Shown here piece by piece: positions 16,062 through 24,277 of a DNA stretch of 29,043 nt. Below the pieces are notes generated by a model. It searched no databases. It was not told where the DNA came from and saw only the letters and a program-made list of their open reading frames with translations. A program made the position numbers and the translations under genes. Positions within the stretch are counted from its first letter, which is position 1; each line of letters begins with the position of its first letter. The stretch lies in contig CAXBDA010000036.1 of assembly GCA_963974595.1 (NCBI GenBank), forward strand, positions 1-29,043. Direction: 5' to 3'. Origin of the DNA: PZPK01 sp963974595 (GTDB lineage: Bacteria; Pseudomonadota; Gammaproteobacteria; Pseudomonadales; Oleiphilaceae).

Positions 16062-18131
16062 TCAATTATTTAAATAATATAAAGGCACAAAGGCGACGAT
16101 AAATAAGGTCGTGCCCATAACCATAAGAGGCAATAACAACCGTTCGTGCCGATAATAAAAGGTATCCCCTTCCTTCAAGGCTAACTCAACTTCTTCATCA
16201 CCCACTACCTGACGGGTAAGCAAATGATTTAACGATACCGGTGGGCTTAAGTAACCGAGTTCGAAAGCCATCAAACAAGTCATCCAAAAGTGTATAGGAT
16301 GAATACCATTAGCATAAGCAACTGGTGCGATGGTACCAGTGACCAAGATCAAAGCGCCAAATGGGTCCATCACCATGCCGATAAAAATAAGGAAGACGAC
16401 TAAAAAAGCCATGGTCAGATAAATCGAAGAAAATGCTTCTGGAATCACCAGCGTGCCACCGCCCCGCTCTATCATGCCACCGACAGTAAAAGAACAGGCC
16501 ATCAGCATCAGCAAAGCGCCGATCTGAATAGCAGAATTATCGACTGCTTTCGTGAACGCTTTAGACAGTGTTGGGCTGGCACCGGCTGTTTTGTTTCGTT
16601 CAATAAAATCCTTACTAAAACGACGTTCGAACCACAAAATAGCGATGATAATAACTGGTAAAATAACAGGTGCTGTAAACTCATCTAACTGGGCGTCCAG
16701 CAATAAGTCATAGCCGAACAGAACTACCGCCAGAATCGCAACATAGGGTAAAAAGTGTCCGAGATTGACAAGTGAAGGCTTTAAGGCAACGTTTGCCGAT
16801 GTCAGTTTGATAGGGTCTTTTCTCGTAATCATAGCGAACACGGCAAATACCACCATACTCAAAAGAAATACTTTAAACCCCCAATGAAACAGTTCATCTG
16901 TCACCACTTCTTTATTTAAAATAGCGATGCCTACAACCAAAAGACAAGGCCTTAATACCACACCCGAACCAGTCATGGCTGTTACCGCTAAAGAAAGTTG
17001 TCTTCTTGTGCCTACACGCCTCATTTCTTGGTAAACAACAGCGCCCATGGCAATAATGATAATACCCGATGCACCAGTATAGGCTGTGGGGAATGCAAGC
17101 AAGGCGATAGCAACGAATGCAAGCATTTCGGGTGGTAAATGCCAAGGTTTTAAAATATCAAAGAGTTTTGCGCCTACCAGCGTCTCTTTTAGTAACATCC
17201 CAACGAGAATATATAAACCTATCGCTAAATGCAGGTTGGTCAATTGAAAGATCTGCGTAAAATAAATAGAAATACCAGGGAAATGCCCTTCTGCTAGAAA
17301 AAACTGTACACAAGCAGCAAGTAACATAATGCTATGGATAGGAATAGATAAAAGTGCTTTGCCTATAGAGCCTTCATGATCCAGATCTGGCTCGGGGTTT
17401 TTCAAGTACAGTAAGTTAATGCAGCATAAAACAAGCGCAGCAATAGCAAGAATGATTAATAGCTCAGGCTTATCTACAACCGTGCCTGAGTCGTATGAGC
17501 CCTTTATAAATAGTATTGTCGAAAGCCCTAAGCTTCCATTTCCTATGAACTGGCCTATATTAGAAACTTTATGATCCAAGCGGGAATGTATGGACCGAAA
17601 CGCAATATGACTCTTTTTCCAGGTTGTTACGACAGCGGCAAACGCCAATAATAATATCAGTGTAAGCCGCTGATGCTCTATGGCAGAAAGACTAACCGAT
17701 GCGAAAGTATGCTCAAAACTTCTAAATACCTTGACCCAAACGGTTAATTGCTCTTTATAAATGGCTGCCGCTTTATGCTGGCCTTCACATAATTGTTTTT
17801 GGCTTAAGAGTGAATTTCTGGCGGCGTCTCGGTCAAACTCAGTTTCAAATAAGTCAAAGTCTGCATTTTCAAGCTCATGCTCTTGTTCAATTTCGTCTAA
17901 GCGCTGCTCAATATCAAAATTAAGCTGGCAGTCGGCAAGGGGTTCTTCGCCGCGCAGAATAAAATAATCAGGCCAGAAATATGCCCCCATTTTAAGCATT
18001 TGGGCATGCATATTTTCACTTGTACCAGAAACAATGGTGACAAATAAAAGACATAAAATAATACCCGAAAAGAACTTCTGGGTATTATTCCTGACCGAAG
18101 ATGATTCGCTAAATTCTGTTTTAGTTGACAT
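16062..18131 (-). CDS. TRAP transporter permease, large-subunit (DctM-like) with extended N-terminus
   Basis: This 689-residue polytopic membrane protein resembles the large permease of TRAP transporters, which use ion gradients and a separate periplasmic binding protein to import organic acids. The C-terminal part has TRAP large-subunit features such as AFPTAYTGASGIIIIAMG, TGSGVVLRPCLLV, GMVMDPFGALILVTGTIAP and FELGYLSPPVSLNHLLTRQVV. The N-terminal third has a membrane helix, a charged, probably periplasmic segment of about 90 residues with two cysteines and many Glu, then further helices that may stand for a fused small (DctQ) subunit. No binding protein gene is nearby. Its start is ATG at 18131 with a weak ribosome binding site. 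The substrate is unknown. Confidence 0.8.
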   Translation of the reverse strand: MSTKTEFSESSSVRNNTQKFFSGIILCLLFVTIVSGTSENMHAQMLKMGAYFWPDYFILRGEEPLADCQLNFDIEQRLDEIEQEHELENADFDLFETEFDRDAARNSLLSQKQLCEGQHKAAAIYKEQLTVWVKVFRSFEHTFASVSLSAIEHQRLTLILLLAFAAVVTTWKKSHIAFRSIHSRLDHKVSNIGQFIGNGSLGLSTILFIKGSYDSGTVVDKPELLIILAIAALVLCCINLLYLKNPEPDLDHEGSIGKALLSIPIHSIMLLAACVQFFLAEGHFPGISIYFTQIFQLTNLHLAIGLYILVGMLLKETLVGAKLFDILKPWHLPPEMLAFVAIALLAFPTAYTGASGIIIIAMGAVVYQEMRRVGTRRQLSLAVTAMTGSGVVLRPCLLVVGIAILNKEVVTDELFHWGFKVFLLSMVVFAVFAMITRKDPIKLTSANVALKPSLVNLGHFLPYVAILAVVLFGYDLLLDAQLDEFTAPVILPVIIIAILWFERRFSKDFIERNKTAGASPTLSKAFTKAVDNSAIQIGALLMLMACSFTVGGMIERGGGTLVIPEAFSSIYLTMAFLVVFLIFIGMVMDPFGALILVTGTIAPVAYANGIHPIHFWMTCLMAFELGYLSPPVSLNHLLTRQVVGDEEVELALKEGDTFYYRHERLLLPLMVMGTTLFIVAFVPLYYLNN

Positions 18132-18135
18132 AAAT

Positions 18136-18170
18136 TGACGTCGTCATTGTTATTTTTGACTTCGAGTATA
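18136..18170 (-). promoter_or_regulatory. Candidate -10 and palindrome upstream of the TRAP permease gene
   Basis: On the minus strand a TATACT hexamer (18165-18170) is followed by the 11-bp perfect palindrome TGACGACGTCA (18136-18146), four bases before the ATG. No good -35 is visible at the right spacing. The palindrome covers the place of the ribosome binding site, so a bound protein or local structure could affect translation. Confidence 0.35.
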
Positions 18171-18237
18171 TCGCCTTCGCTTATCGGACTTTTGCTATAA
18201 GCTCACAAAAGCAAAGGAAAACCTTACTCGTGGCTTT

Positions 18238-18696
18238 TTAAAGTAAAAACCGTCCACCACTCGCGACTAGAATGGTAATAATACCTAGGGATAAATTAAT
18301 ACCGACTAATCGTCGCATCGTATTAAGTCTATTGGCAGCATCTTCCCAATCAGAAATTGCAACCGCTATTTTTAAACGTTTAAATGCTGCAAAAAATAAA
18401 TGACCAAATAATAAAAACATCACATAAGCCAGCCCTAACATAATATGCACATGCTTTCCTACACTAGCCATTCCACCATATAAGGCGATCATTCCATGGC
18501 CTGTGACCATTAACAGTAGAATCGAGAGCCAGACGAATACAAAAAACTGGCTAAACACGCGGCTCCATAAAGTCAACCTGACAGGCGGATCTAACAATTG
18601 GGCAGCAACAGGACGCAGGCACACATAAGCGAAGAACATTCCACCAACCCAGACAACAGCCGATAAAAGGTGTAGAGATAAAGCAACAGACATCAT
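18238..18696 (-). CDS. CopD-family integral membrane protein
   Basis: This is a small four-helix membrane protein of about 152 residues in the CopD family, members of which are linked to copper handling or remain uncharacterised. Hydrophobic segments lie near 5-27, 45-67, 80-102 and 132-150. Typical features are LHLLSAVVWVGGMFFAYVCLRP at the N-terminus and GKHVHIMLGLAYVMF, whose histidines may bind metal or heme. I chose the tandem ATG-ATG at 18696 because GAGAG lies just upstream; an in-frame start at 18729 would add an unlikely polar leader. It is divergent from a small ORF and cytochrome c. A respiratory or copper role is inferred from family and context. Confidence 0.8.
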   Translation of the reverse strand: MMSVALSLHLLSAVVWVGGMFFAYVCLRPVAAQLLDPPVRLTLWSRVFSQFFVFVWLSILLLMVTGHGMIALYGGMASVGKHVHIMLGLAYVMFLLFGHLFFAAFKRLKIAVAISDWEDAANRLNTMRRLVGINLSLGIITILVASGGRFLL

Positions 18697-18793
18697 GATA
18701 TTTTCTCTCAGGCAATTTAAAACGCGCAAACTATAGCGTTTATAAGCGAAGGGTTAAAGCCATAAATACCCGTGATTTAAAATAACTAATCGC

Positions 18794-18812
18794 TATACTC
18801 ATTTTAAATGAG
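18794..18812 (+). promoter_or_regulatory. Candidate -10 and 15-bp palindrome upstream of the small ORF and cytochrome c
   Basis: TATACT (18794-18799) overlaps the palindrome CTCATTTTAAATGAG (18798-18812; 7-bp arms, one central base). It lies six bases before the ATG at 18819, in the 122-base divergent region shared with the CopD-family gene. The overlap of a good -10 with a dyad suggests a regulated promoter. However, the start codon would be very close to the transcription start, and no clear -35 is seen. Confidence 0.4.
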
Positions 18813-18818
18813 CTTGTG

Positions 18819-18998
18819 ATGCCAAAAATTTACGACGCCATCCAAGACTTACTTCATATTAGAAAAAGCTATACCTTGCAGCAATTTTCAAAAATTGATA
18901 GCCTGCCAATCACACTCAAAAGCTTATGTGCAGACGCTATTATCACTAATAAAAACGAAGCTAAACTTAAATTTTATTTCATCGGTGCCCTTGTATGA
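18819..18998 (+). CDS. Small hypothetical protein coupled to cytochrome c
   Basis: I do not recognise this 59-residue protein. It has no signal peptide or membrane helix and is basic, with the pattern IYDAIQDLLHIRKSYTLQQF then PITLKSLCADAIIT. This could form a small helix-turn-helix or winged fold, but that is a guess. In favour of a real gene: its TGA overlaps the ATG of the cytochrome c gene by four bases (ATGA), it has an ATG start with a GTG immediately before, and a promoter-like element lies upstream. Against: it is short, has a weak ribosome binding site and shows no family match I can name. Confidence 0.5.
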   Translation: MPKIYDAIQDLLHIRKSYTLQQFSKIDSLPITLKSLCADAIITNKNEAKLKFYFIGALV

Positions 18999-19408
18999 AA
19001 AAACCCTCCCAAGCGATTTTGGCTACAATGCTATTATTATGTTCTGAGCTAATAAGCGCTAGTCCTGGGCATGGTGGCCATGATATTCCTACTGAAGACC
19101 TGCCATGGAATGCACCTTTTGTCGCTGCCGCAAAACAAAATCCGATCGCAGCGAATTCGGCATCAATTACAGAAGGTAGAAAGCTATATCGACAGCATTG
19201 TACTGACTGTCACGGAAAAAGCGGTGACACACCTTATCAAACAGGAAGCATAAAGCGTCAGCTAAATACCATCACCCCACATAGAGAAGCCGGTGATTTG
19301 GCGTGGAAAATATCAACAGGACGTGGAGATATGCCTCCCTTGAAAGAAACCCTTAACGACAACGCTATCTGGCATCTCGTTAACTATCTTCAACAAGGTT
19401 TCCCTTGA
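18995..19408 (+). CDS. Periplasmic monoheme cytochrome c
   Basis: This is a secreted class I-type c cytochrome of 137 residues that carries electrons in the periplasm. It has a signal peptide (MKKPSQAILATMLLL, cleavage near ISA-SP), a His/Gly-rich mature N-terminus (SPGHGGHD), the heme attachment motif CTDCH (Cys69, Cys72, His73) and a likely axial Met113 in TGRGDMPP, followed by the usual C-terminal helix (NAIWHLVNYLQQ). The start overlaps the preceding small ORF by four bases, implying translational coupling. It is divergent from the CopD-family gene; a shared role in copper or respiratory redox chemistry is inferred. The electron partner is unknown. Confidence 0.92.
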   Translation: MKKPSQAILATMLLLCSELISASPGHGGHDIPTEDLPWNAPFVAAAKQNPIAANSASITEGRKLYRQHCTDCHGKSGDTPYQTGSIKRQLNTITPHREAGDLAWKISTGRGDMPPLKETLNDNAIWHLVNYLQQGFP

Positions 19409-19425
19409 GCCTATTTTAAGCTCAA
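19405..19425. terminator. Possible weak bidirectional terminator between convergent genes
   Basis: TTGAGC (19405-19410) and GCTCAA (19420-19425) form a 6-bp stem with a nine-base loop. It begins at the cytochrome c stop and ends where the convergent hydrolase gene ends. There is no strong T-tract on either side, so terminator function is uncertain. Confidence 0.3.
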
Positions 19426-20412
19426 CTAAGTTAATTGTTTATTGGTAGCATCAATATCTAAATTAAAATAGTCTACTAAGGTCTGACCTATAAATTGAGG
19501 CTTTTCCTGAATAACCCAGTGGGAGCCTTCATCAAGTTCAAGCAGTTCTCCATTCGCTAAAAATGCCAGACTCAATTGCCCCATACCTTGTGGACTAAAT
19601 GAGTCATTTGGCGCTGCAATAAAAAGACCTGGAACAGAAATATTCATATCTACATCCAGTTCAAAGTTGGCGTTAGCCCGATACCAGGCTCCCATTGAGT
19701 TGATGGCACCATTTGTCGCCCATGCCGACCGAAATAGATTAATCTGTTTATCCGGGAACGTAGCAGGTAAAGATGTAGATCTAAGGTTTTTAACCAGTAA
19801 AAACCAGTTACCGAGCCTTCCTATATAACCAGGAATAATAGGGATACGTAAAAATGTTCGGTACCAACTAACTTTTTCTCCTTCACCACGATAATGAATA
19901 TAGGCTTTTGGGTGTGGTTTGTTGATAATGACAAATTTTTCAATCATTTCAGGGTGAAGAATGAGTGTCCACCATGCTACAAGCCCGCCGAAATCATGAC
20001 CTGCCAAGCAGGCTTTGTCATAGCCAAGCTTGTTTATTAAACCGGCAATATCCCCTGCTAATTTATCCAGCGTATAGTCTTTATAATCTGACGGTTTGTC
20101 AGAATCATTATAACCACGCTGGTCGGGTATAATAACGCGATAGCCAGCTTGCGCCAGCGCTACCATTGGCCCACGCCATGCATACCAGAATTCAGGATAG
20201 CCGTGCAGTAATATGACCGGCTTGCCATTTTCAGGGCCTGCGAATACAACATTTAAAGAGATATCACCAAGCCGTATCTGTTTGTTTTCAAGTGCTATGC
20301 CTAAGTCTTGCTGAGCAGCTGTAACGGAATTTCTTACTGGCTGGTTACCAGAGGCATAACCAAGCAAAATTAAAATCACGATACAAATTAGTACTATTCC
20401 AGAAATAATCAT
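19426..20412 (-). CDS. Alpha/beta hydrolase, epoxide hydrolase-like, membrane anchored
   Basis: This 328-residue alpha/beta hydrolase has one N-terminal membrane helix (about 3-19) and a catalytic domain resembling soluble epoxide hydrolases. Seen residues: oxyanion motif HGYPEFWYAW (70-79), nucleophile Asp140 in AGHDFGG, acid Asp270 in APNDSF and base His298 in EGSHWVIQE. The lid has GAWYRA, in which the Tyr matches the epoxide-activating tyrosine of epoxide hydrolases. An Asp nucleophile also occurs in haloalkane dehalogenases and fluoroacetate dehalogenases, but the HGxPxxW motif and lid Tyr favour epoxide hydrolase. An AGGA site precedes the ATG. It lies 30 bases after the sterol-desaturase-family gene, so the two probably work together on a lipid-like substrate. 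Confidence 0.83.
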   Translation of the reverse strand: MIISGIVLICIVILILLGYASGNQPVRNSVTAAQQDLGIALENKQIRLGDISLNVVFAGPENGKPVILLHGYPEFWYAWRGPMVALAQAGYRVIIPDQRGYNDSDKPSDYKDYTLDKLAGDIAGLINKLGYDKACLAGHDFGGLVAWWTLILHPEMIEKFVIINKPHPKAYIHYRGEGEKVSWYRTFLRIPIIPGYIGRLGNWFLLVKNLRSTSLPATFPDKQINLFRSAWATNGAINSMGAWYRANANFELDVDMNISVPGLFIAAPNDSFSPQGMGQLSLAFLANGELLELDEGSHWVIQEKPQFIGQTLVDYFNLDIDATNKQLT

Positions 20413-20442
20413 TCTTATTGATTCCTATAGTTAGAACGTCAT

Positions 20443-21318
20443 CTACGACTCTGTTTGTGGCGAGCTTTCAGGCTTGGTCTTACGAAAAGGTTCAAGCAGT
20501 TGAGACATATAGTCCACTGGATAGTTGGGCTCGCTTGATATACCAAGGTCTTTCGTGCCAATCACCCGTTTTTTATCAAAATACACCGTACCTAATAAGT
20601 GATCGGTGAAGGTGGTGAATAAACCGAAGTTTACATCACCTTCTTTAGCTGTATTTAGATGATGAAAACGATGTACTTCATTCACGACCCAGATTTTTTT
20701 AAACGGTCCGGTGAAATAGGCGACGTTCGAATGCTGAAGTAATAACTGTAAAACCACGGCAACCACGAGCAGTATCAAGACTTCTTGGGGTACCCCCAGT
20801 AAGAGTAAGGGTGTCGTGCCACAAATGGTTTCAATCGTTTGGTGTAGAGGGTGCTTCATTAAACCATTAAAACCGTACATGCGTTTAATGCTATGATGAA
20901 CCGCATGTAAGCGCCACAGAGCATCAATTCTATGACTGGCATAATGGGCTAAGGTAATCCCGATATCAGCAATAAAAACCGCTAAGACTACTTGCAACCA
21001 AAGCGGGCTGTGAATGGGCCATACAGCGGGTAAAGGGTTGATGATGGCAATGATGGGGACAACTAATAACCCCATTAAACTTAAACTTTCGTTCACCATG
21101 GCATGTATAAAATCTCGTTTACTATCGCCTTTAGCCAGATTGAAATTAGCATCATAAGGCAGCATTCTTTCTAAAATAAAGGCTAATGAAATAAACCCTG
21201 CTAATAGTACCAGCAGCCAAAGTTTGGAGTAGTCTTGTGAGACGAGGTAAATAGCGATCCCATTACCTATAAAGATGAAAAATGGTAGGTATAAAAGCCT
21301 AATTATAAATTTTGTCAT
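20443..21318 (-). CDS. Sterol desaturase / fatty acid hydroxylase family membrane protein
   Basis: This is an integral membrane di-iron enzyme of the fatty acid hydroxylase superfamily, which hydroxylates or desaturates lipids with oxygen. It has several hydrophobic helices, and three His clusters are visible: HYASH (HxxxH), HAVHH (HxxHH) and, near the C-terminus, HRFHH (HxxHH), with NVAYFTGP and TDHLLGTVYF around them. I chose the ATG at 21318 because GGAAGG lies a few bases upstream, giving 291 residues. An in-frame ATG at 21354 would add 12 residues but has no ribosome binding site. It is upstream of, and likely cotranscribed with, the epoxide-hydrolase-like gene. The substrate is unknown. 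Confidence 0.85.
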   Translation of the reverse strand: MTKFIIRLLYLPFFIFIGNGIAIYLVSQDYSKLWLLVLLAGFISLAFILERMLPYDANFNLAKGDSKRDFIHAMVNESLSLMGLLVVPIIAIINPLPAVWPIHSPLWLQVVLAVFIADIGITLAHYASHRIDALWRLHAVHHSIKRMYGFNGLMKHPLHQTIETICGTTPLLLLGVPQEVLILLVVAVVLQLLLQHSNVAYFTGPFKKIWVVNEVHRFHHLNTAKEGDVNFGLFTTFTDHLLGTVYFDKKRVIGTKDLGISSEPNYPVDYMSQLLEPFRKTKPESSPQTES

Positions 21319-21669
21319 AATGCCTTCCAGAACGGTTTCAAGAGGTTTAGTCATACCGAAAAATAATTTCAGTCATTGAAGGCATAGCTTATTGAAAAAA
21401 AGTGCTGAGGAATTGAATGAATCGGCTATTATCGAGAGAGGGTAAATTATCTTATTCGCATTTATATAACCGTGAATAAATTTTTAGGTATTCCTATTGC
21501 GGTGGGAATTCTTTACCTTTGTTTTGATGTTTTTATTAAGACCGCTGAATGGCAGTGCACTTAGTTTGCAGAATAAAACACTGTCAGTTAATCAACGTAA
21601 ATATTCATCCCGGTAAGATAATGTCTCTACAGCAGAGTTATTAGCAATAGAAGCGAAGGTTTATGAACA
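21319..21669. other. Divergent intergenic region before the ATP-grasp gene
   Basis: This stretch separates the leftward desaturase-family gene from the rightward ATP-grasp gene. The only coding hint is a 30-codon frame from GTG at 21472 to TAG at 21564 on the plus strand, with a hydrophobic middle (IPIAVGILYLCF); it has no ribosome binding site. I see no RNA gene, strong terminator or clear promoter. A GAAGG sits about a dozen bases before the ATG at 21670. Confidence 0.5.
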
Positions 21670-22956
21670 ATGACTGATTTATATGACGATACCTTGAGTG
21701 ATGGTGCTGCAAACCGTTTAAATAGACGTTGCTTTTGCACAACATTGAATCGTACACAGCTTCACACATTTTTGAAGGCCGATACACTGAATCAAGATGT
21801 ACTCGCAAGCCACCCACAATTATTTTCTAATACCAGTGCATTTATTTCGCCAGCACATGCAGAGCAAATGCGCCTCATCATTAGCGCAGTTACACGAGTC
21901 GTTAAACTACCTGGTTATTTGCAACGAGTATTGACGAGCGCACCTAAAATAGCGGCAAATGATGTGGGTACTGAAGGTGTTTTTATGGGTTACGACTTTC
22001 ACATGAGTGAACAAGGCCCGAAAATCATCGAAATCAATACCAATGCGGGTGGTGCATTTTTAAATTCCGCACTGGTGAGCGCACAAACAGAATGTTGTCG
22101 TGCCGCTGGCGTACTCTTACCTACTCTGAAAACTCACCTTGAAGCAGAATTCATGGCTATGTTTTTACACGAGTGGACATTGCAACGCAAAGATAAACCC
22201 CTCAAGGTCATTGCTATCGTTGATGAAAATCCCCGACAACAATTTTTATATCCAGAATTCAAAATGGCGCAACGCTTGTTCGAACACCATGGTTTAAGCG
22301 CTGTGATTGCCGATCCAAGTGAGCTTGTATTTATCGATGGTGAACTTCGATATCAACAAAAGCTTGTTGATTTGGTTTATAACCGATTAACCGATTTTGC
22401 ACTGGAGAAAAATGAAAGCAGTTCATTGCGCCGTGCTTTCGAAGCGAATGCCGTTGTTGTGACGCCTAATCCGCATCACCATGCGATCTATGCGGATAAA
22501 CGCAACCTGATTATATTAAGTGATGAGAACGTATTAACTCAACTGGGCGCTAATGCAGAAGATATAGCTATTTTACAGGCCGGCATTCCATCTACAAAGA
22601 GCGTTACACCTGCAAATGCCGACGAACTATGGCAAGAACGCAAGCAACTCTTCTTCAAACCTGCTGCGGGCTTTGGTAGTCGTGCAGCATATCGTGGCGA
22701 CAAACTCACCAAACGCGTGTGGAATGAAATTACACAAGGCGACAATTTACAAGGCCAGTATGTAGCACAAAAAATAGTCATACCTAGTGAGCGAGGAATT
22801 TTGGTGGATGGACAAGAAGCCAATCTAAAGATGGATATTCGCGCTTATGTTTATGCAGGTGAAATTCAATTATTGGCTGCGCGACTTTATCAGGGGCAAA
22901 CAACTAATTTCAGAACCCAAGGTGGTGGTTTCGCTCCCGTTTTTATTGCTGAATAA
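21670..22956 (+). CDS. Uncharacterised ATP-grasp-like protein with apparently permuted motif order
   Basis: This 428-residue soluble protein looks like an ATP-grasp ligase, a family that joins carboxylates to amines or thiols through acyl phosphates. Supporting residues: an E-x-N metal-binding-like motif in KIIEINTNAGGAF (Glu121, Asn123), LVYNRLTDF near 235-243, a Lys plus Gly-rich loop FFKPAAGFGSRAAYRG (329-343) that would cover ATP, and KMDIRAYVY (388-395) followed by LLAARLYQGQTTNF. In standard ATP-grasp enzymes the E-x-N motif comes last; here it is N-terminal, as in eukaryotic-type glutathione synthetase. No signal peptide is seen. It stands alone, divergent from the desaturase gene and convergent with an unknown gene. 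The substrate cannot be inferred. Confidence 0.72.
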   Translation: MTDLYDDTLSDGAANRLNRRCFCTTLNRTQLHTFLKADTLNQDVLASHPQLFSNTSAFISPAHAEQMRLIISAVTRVVKLPGYLQRVLTSAPKIAANDVGTEGVFMGYDFHMSEQGPKIIEINTNAGGAFLNSALVSAQTECCRAAGVLLPTLKTHLEAEFMAMFLHEWTLQRKDKPLKVIAIVDENPRQQFLYPEFKMAQRLFEHHGLSAVIADPSELVFIDGELRYQQKLVDLVYNRLTDFALEKNESSSLRRAFEANAVVVTPNPHHHAIYADKRNLIILSDENVLTQLGANAEDIAILQAGIPSTKSVTPANADELWQERKQLFFKPAAGFGSRAAYRGDKLTKRVWNEITQGDNLQGQYVAQKIVIPSERGILVDGQEANLKMDIRAYVYAGEIQLLAARLYQGQTTNFRTQGGGFAPVFIAE

Positions 22957-23005
22957 TGAGGCTCGGCCAATATTCATAAACTATGTCGTGCGAACATCTC
23001 AAAAA

Positions 23006-24277
23006 CTATCGTTTAATAAAATTAATAATTTGCTTGATCAGGCTGATATAGGGTCTAGAAAATCTTTTATCAAAACTACTGTGCAAGTTATTATTTCCTG
23101 ACGTCTGGTTTTTCTTATAGAATTCCTCAGCATATTTATGATTGATGTCTCCCCACACCAATGCCATTTCCCGTCTATTTTCCGGAGCTGTTAATTTTTC
23201 TGTATGATTGAAATTCAAAAACAAGGCGTTATTGATAGACACCCAAAGAGAAATAATACGAACGCCAAGAAAATTATCATTTTTAGCGCAAAGCACAGAA
23301 GGGATTAATAGTTTAGGAAATAAATAATGTAAATTATTTAACTCACCTAAGATAAACGCCATATTCCACGTTAAATATAAATTTTTCCACTCTTCACTCA
23401 GATTGATAACAGGCACAAAATTATCACCAACTAATGATGCGTAAAAATCACCTTTTGCATTTTCAGGATAAACCTGCCGCAAAAGATATTGTTCAGGGTG
23501 ACAGCGTTTTAAGACATCTTCAGCCAAAACATGCGCAGCCAAGGCATTCTTGGAGAAACCCTTTTTATACTCTGTGGCCCCTGCTTCGTATATATTTATA
23601 CGCAACCAGTCATGGCACATGCAATGACCTTTTTTACATAAGGGCAGCAAAAGCTTGTATTCGAGAAATGAAATTTTCTCTAGATCATATAATTCATTAA
23701 TTGCTTTTTTTGTAACTTTAGCACCAGAAAGTTCTCTGCTGACGCGAAAATAAACCAAGGCCATATCTAAGGAAATCGCTTTGGCTGAACCAAAAAAGTT
23801 TAAAGACCCAGGGAAGGTTTTTAAGAAGGTTTTAAATTTATGTTCCCGATCAATGCCGATCTCTTTTTCTTTTAGATGAACATGTTCGACATACTCATCG
23901 TAAAACACCGTGCTATTACACATTGCTGCAGTGATGGCTTCCAGAATAAAAGCAATATGGACGGACTTAGTTATATAGTCAGATTTGGTTAACCATTTTT
24001 TAGTTAATGCAATATTCAAAAATTCAATGATCGCCGGCCCATTATGAACAAGCCCCCACTTAATATTTGAAATCATTGGCCCAAGCGCTTGGGCTTGTGA
24101 ACTTATTTCCTTAAAAAATAGCGTCATGGGCAAATAAGATGTTTGAAAATCATCTAATTTGATTTCAGTCAGGATCTCACGAATCATTGAAACATCTGTG
24201 TTCATCTCGTACGACAGATCTAATTGACGAATAACATCATCTATCACCTGCTCTGACTGCTCTGCATTCAGTTTCAT
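23006..24277 (-). CDS. Hypothetical protein of unknown family with Cys/His cluster
   Basis: I do not recognise this 423-residue protein. It has no signal peptide and no clear membrane helix, and looks mostly helical. A compact cluster CKKGHCMCHDW (Cys214, His218, Cys219, Cys221, His222) could bind metal. The N-terminus (EQSEQVIDDVIRQLD) is acidic and the C-terminus basic (FDKRFSRPYISLIKQIINFIKR). The long uninterrupted frame, ATG start with GGA upstream and lack of competing frames support a real gene. The DNA looks more AT-rich than its neighbours, which may indicate acquisition by transfer. It converges on the ATP-grasp gene with 49 bases between the stops, so the two are not an operon. Confidence 0.75.
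   Translation of the reverse strand: MKLNAEQSEQVIDDVIRQLDLSYEMNTDVSMIREILTEIKLDDFQTSYLPMTLFFKEISSQAQALGPMISNIKWGLVHNGPAIIEFLNIALTKKWLTKSDYITKSVHIAFILEAITAAMCNSTVFYDEYVEHVHLKEKEIGIDREHKFKTFLKTFPGSLNFFGSAKAISLDMALVYFRVSRELSGAKVTKKAINELYDLEKISFLEYKLLLPLCKKGHCMCHDWLRINIYEAGATEYKKGFSKNALAAHVLAEDVLKRCHPEQYLLRQVYPENAKGDFYASLVGDNFVPVINLSEEWKNLYLTWNMAFILGELNNLHYLFPKLLIPSVLCAKNDNFLGVRIISLWVSINNALFLNFNHTEKLTAPENRREMALVWGDINHKYAEEFYKKNQTSGNNNLHSSFDKRFSRPYISLIKQIINFIKR

Noticed and set aside
21472..21564. 30-residue hydrophobic peptide gene in the desaturase/ATP-grasp spacer
   Set aside because: It has a GTG start, no ribosome binding site and a very short length; chance is the better explanation.
22847..23101. 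84-codon plus-strand frame running from the ATP-grasp gene into the unknown gene
   Set aside because: It overlaps the ends of two stronger genes on both strands and has no ribosome binding site or family features.
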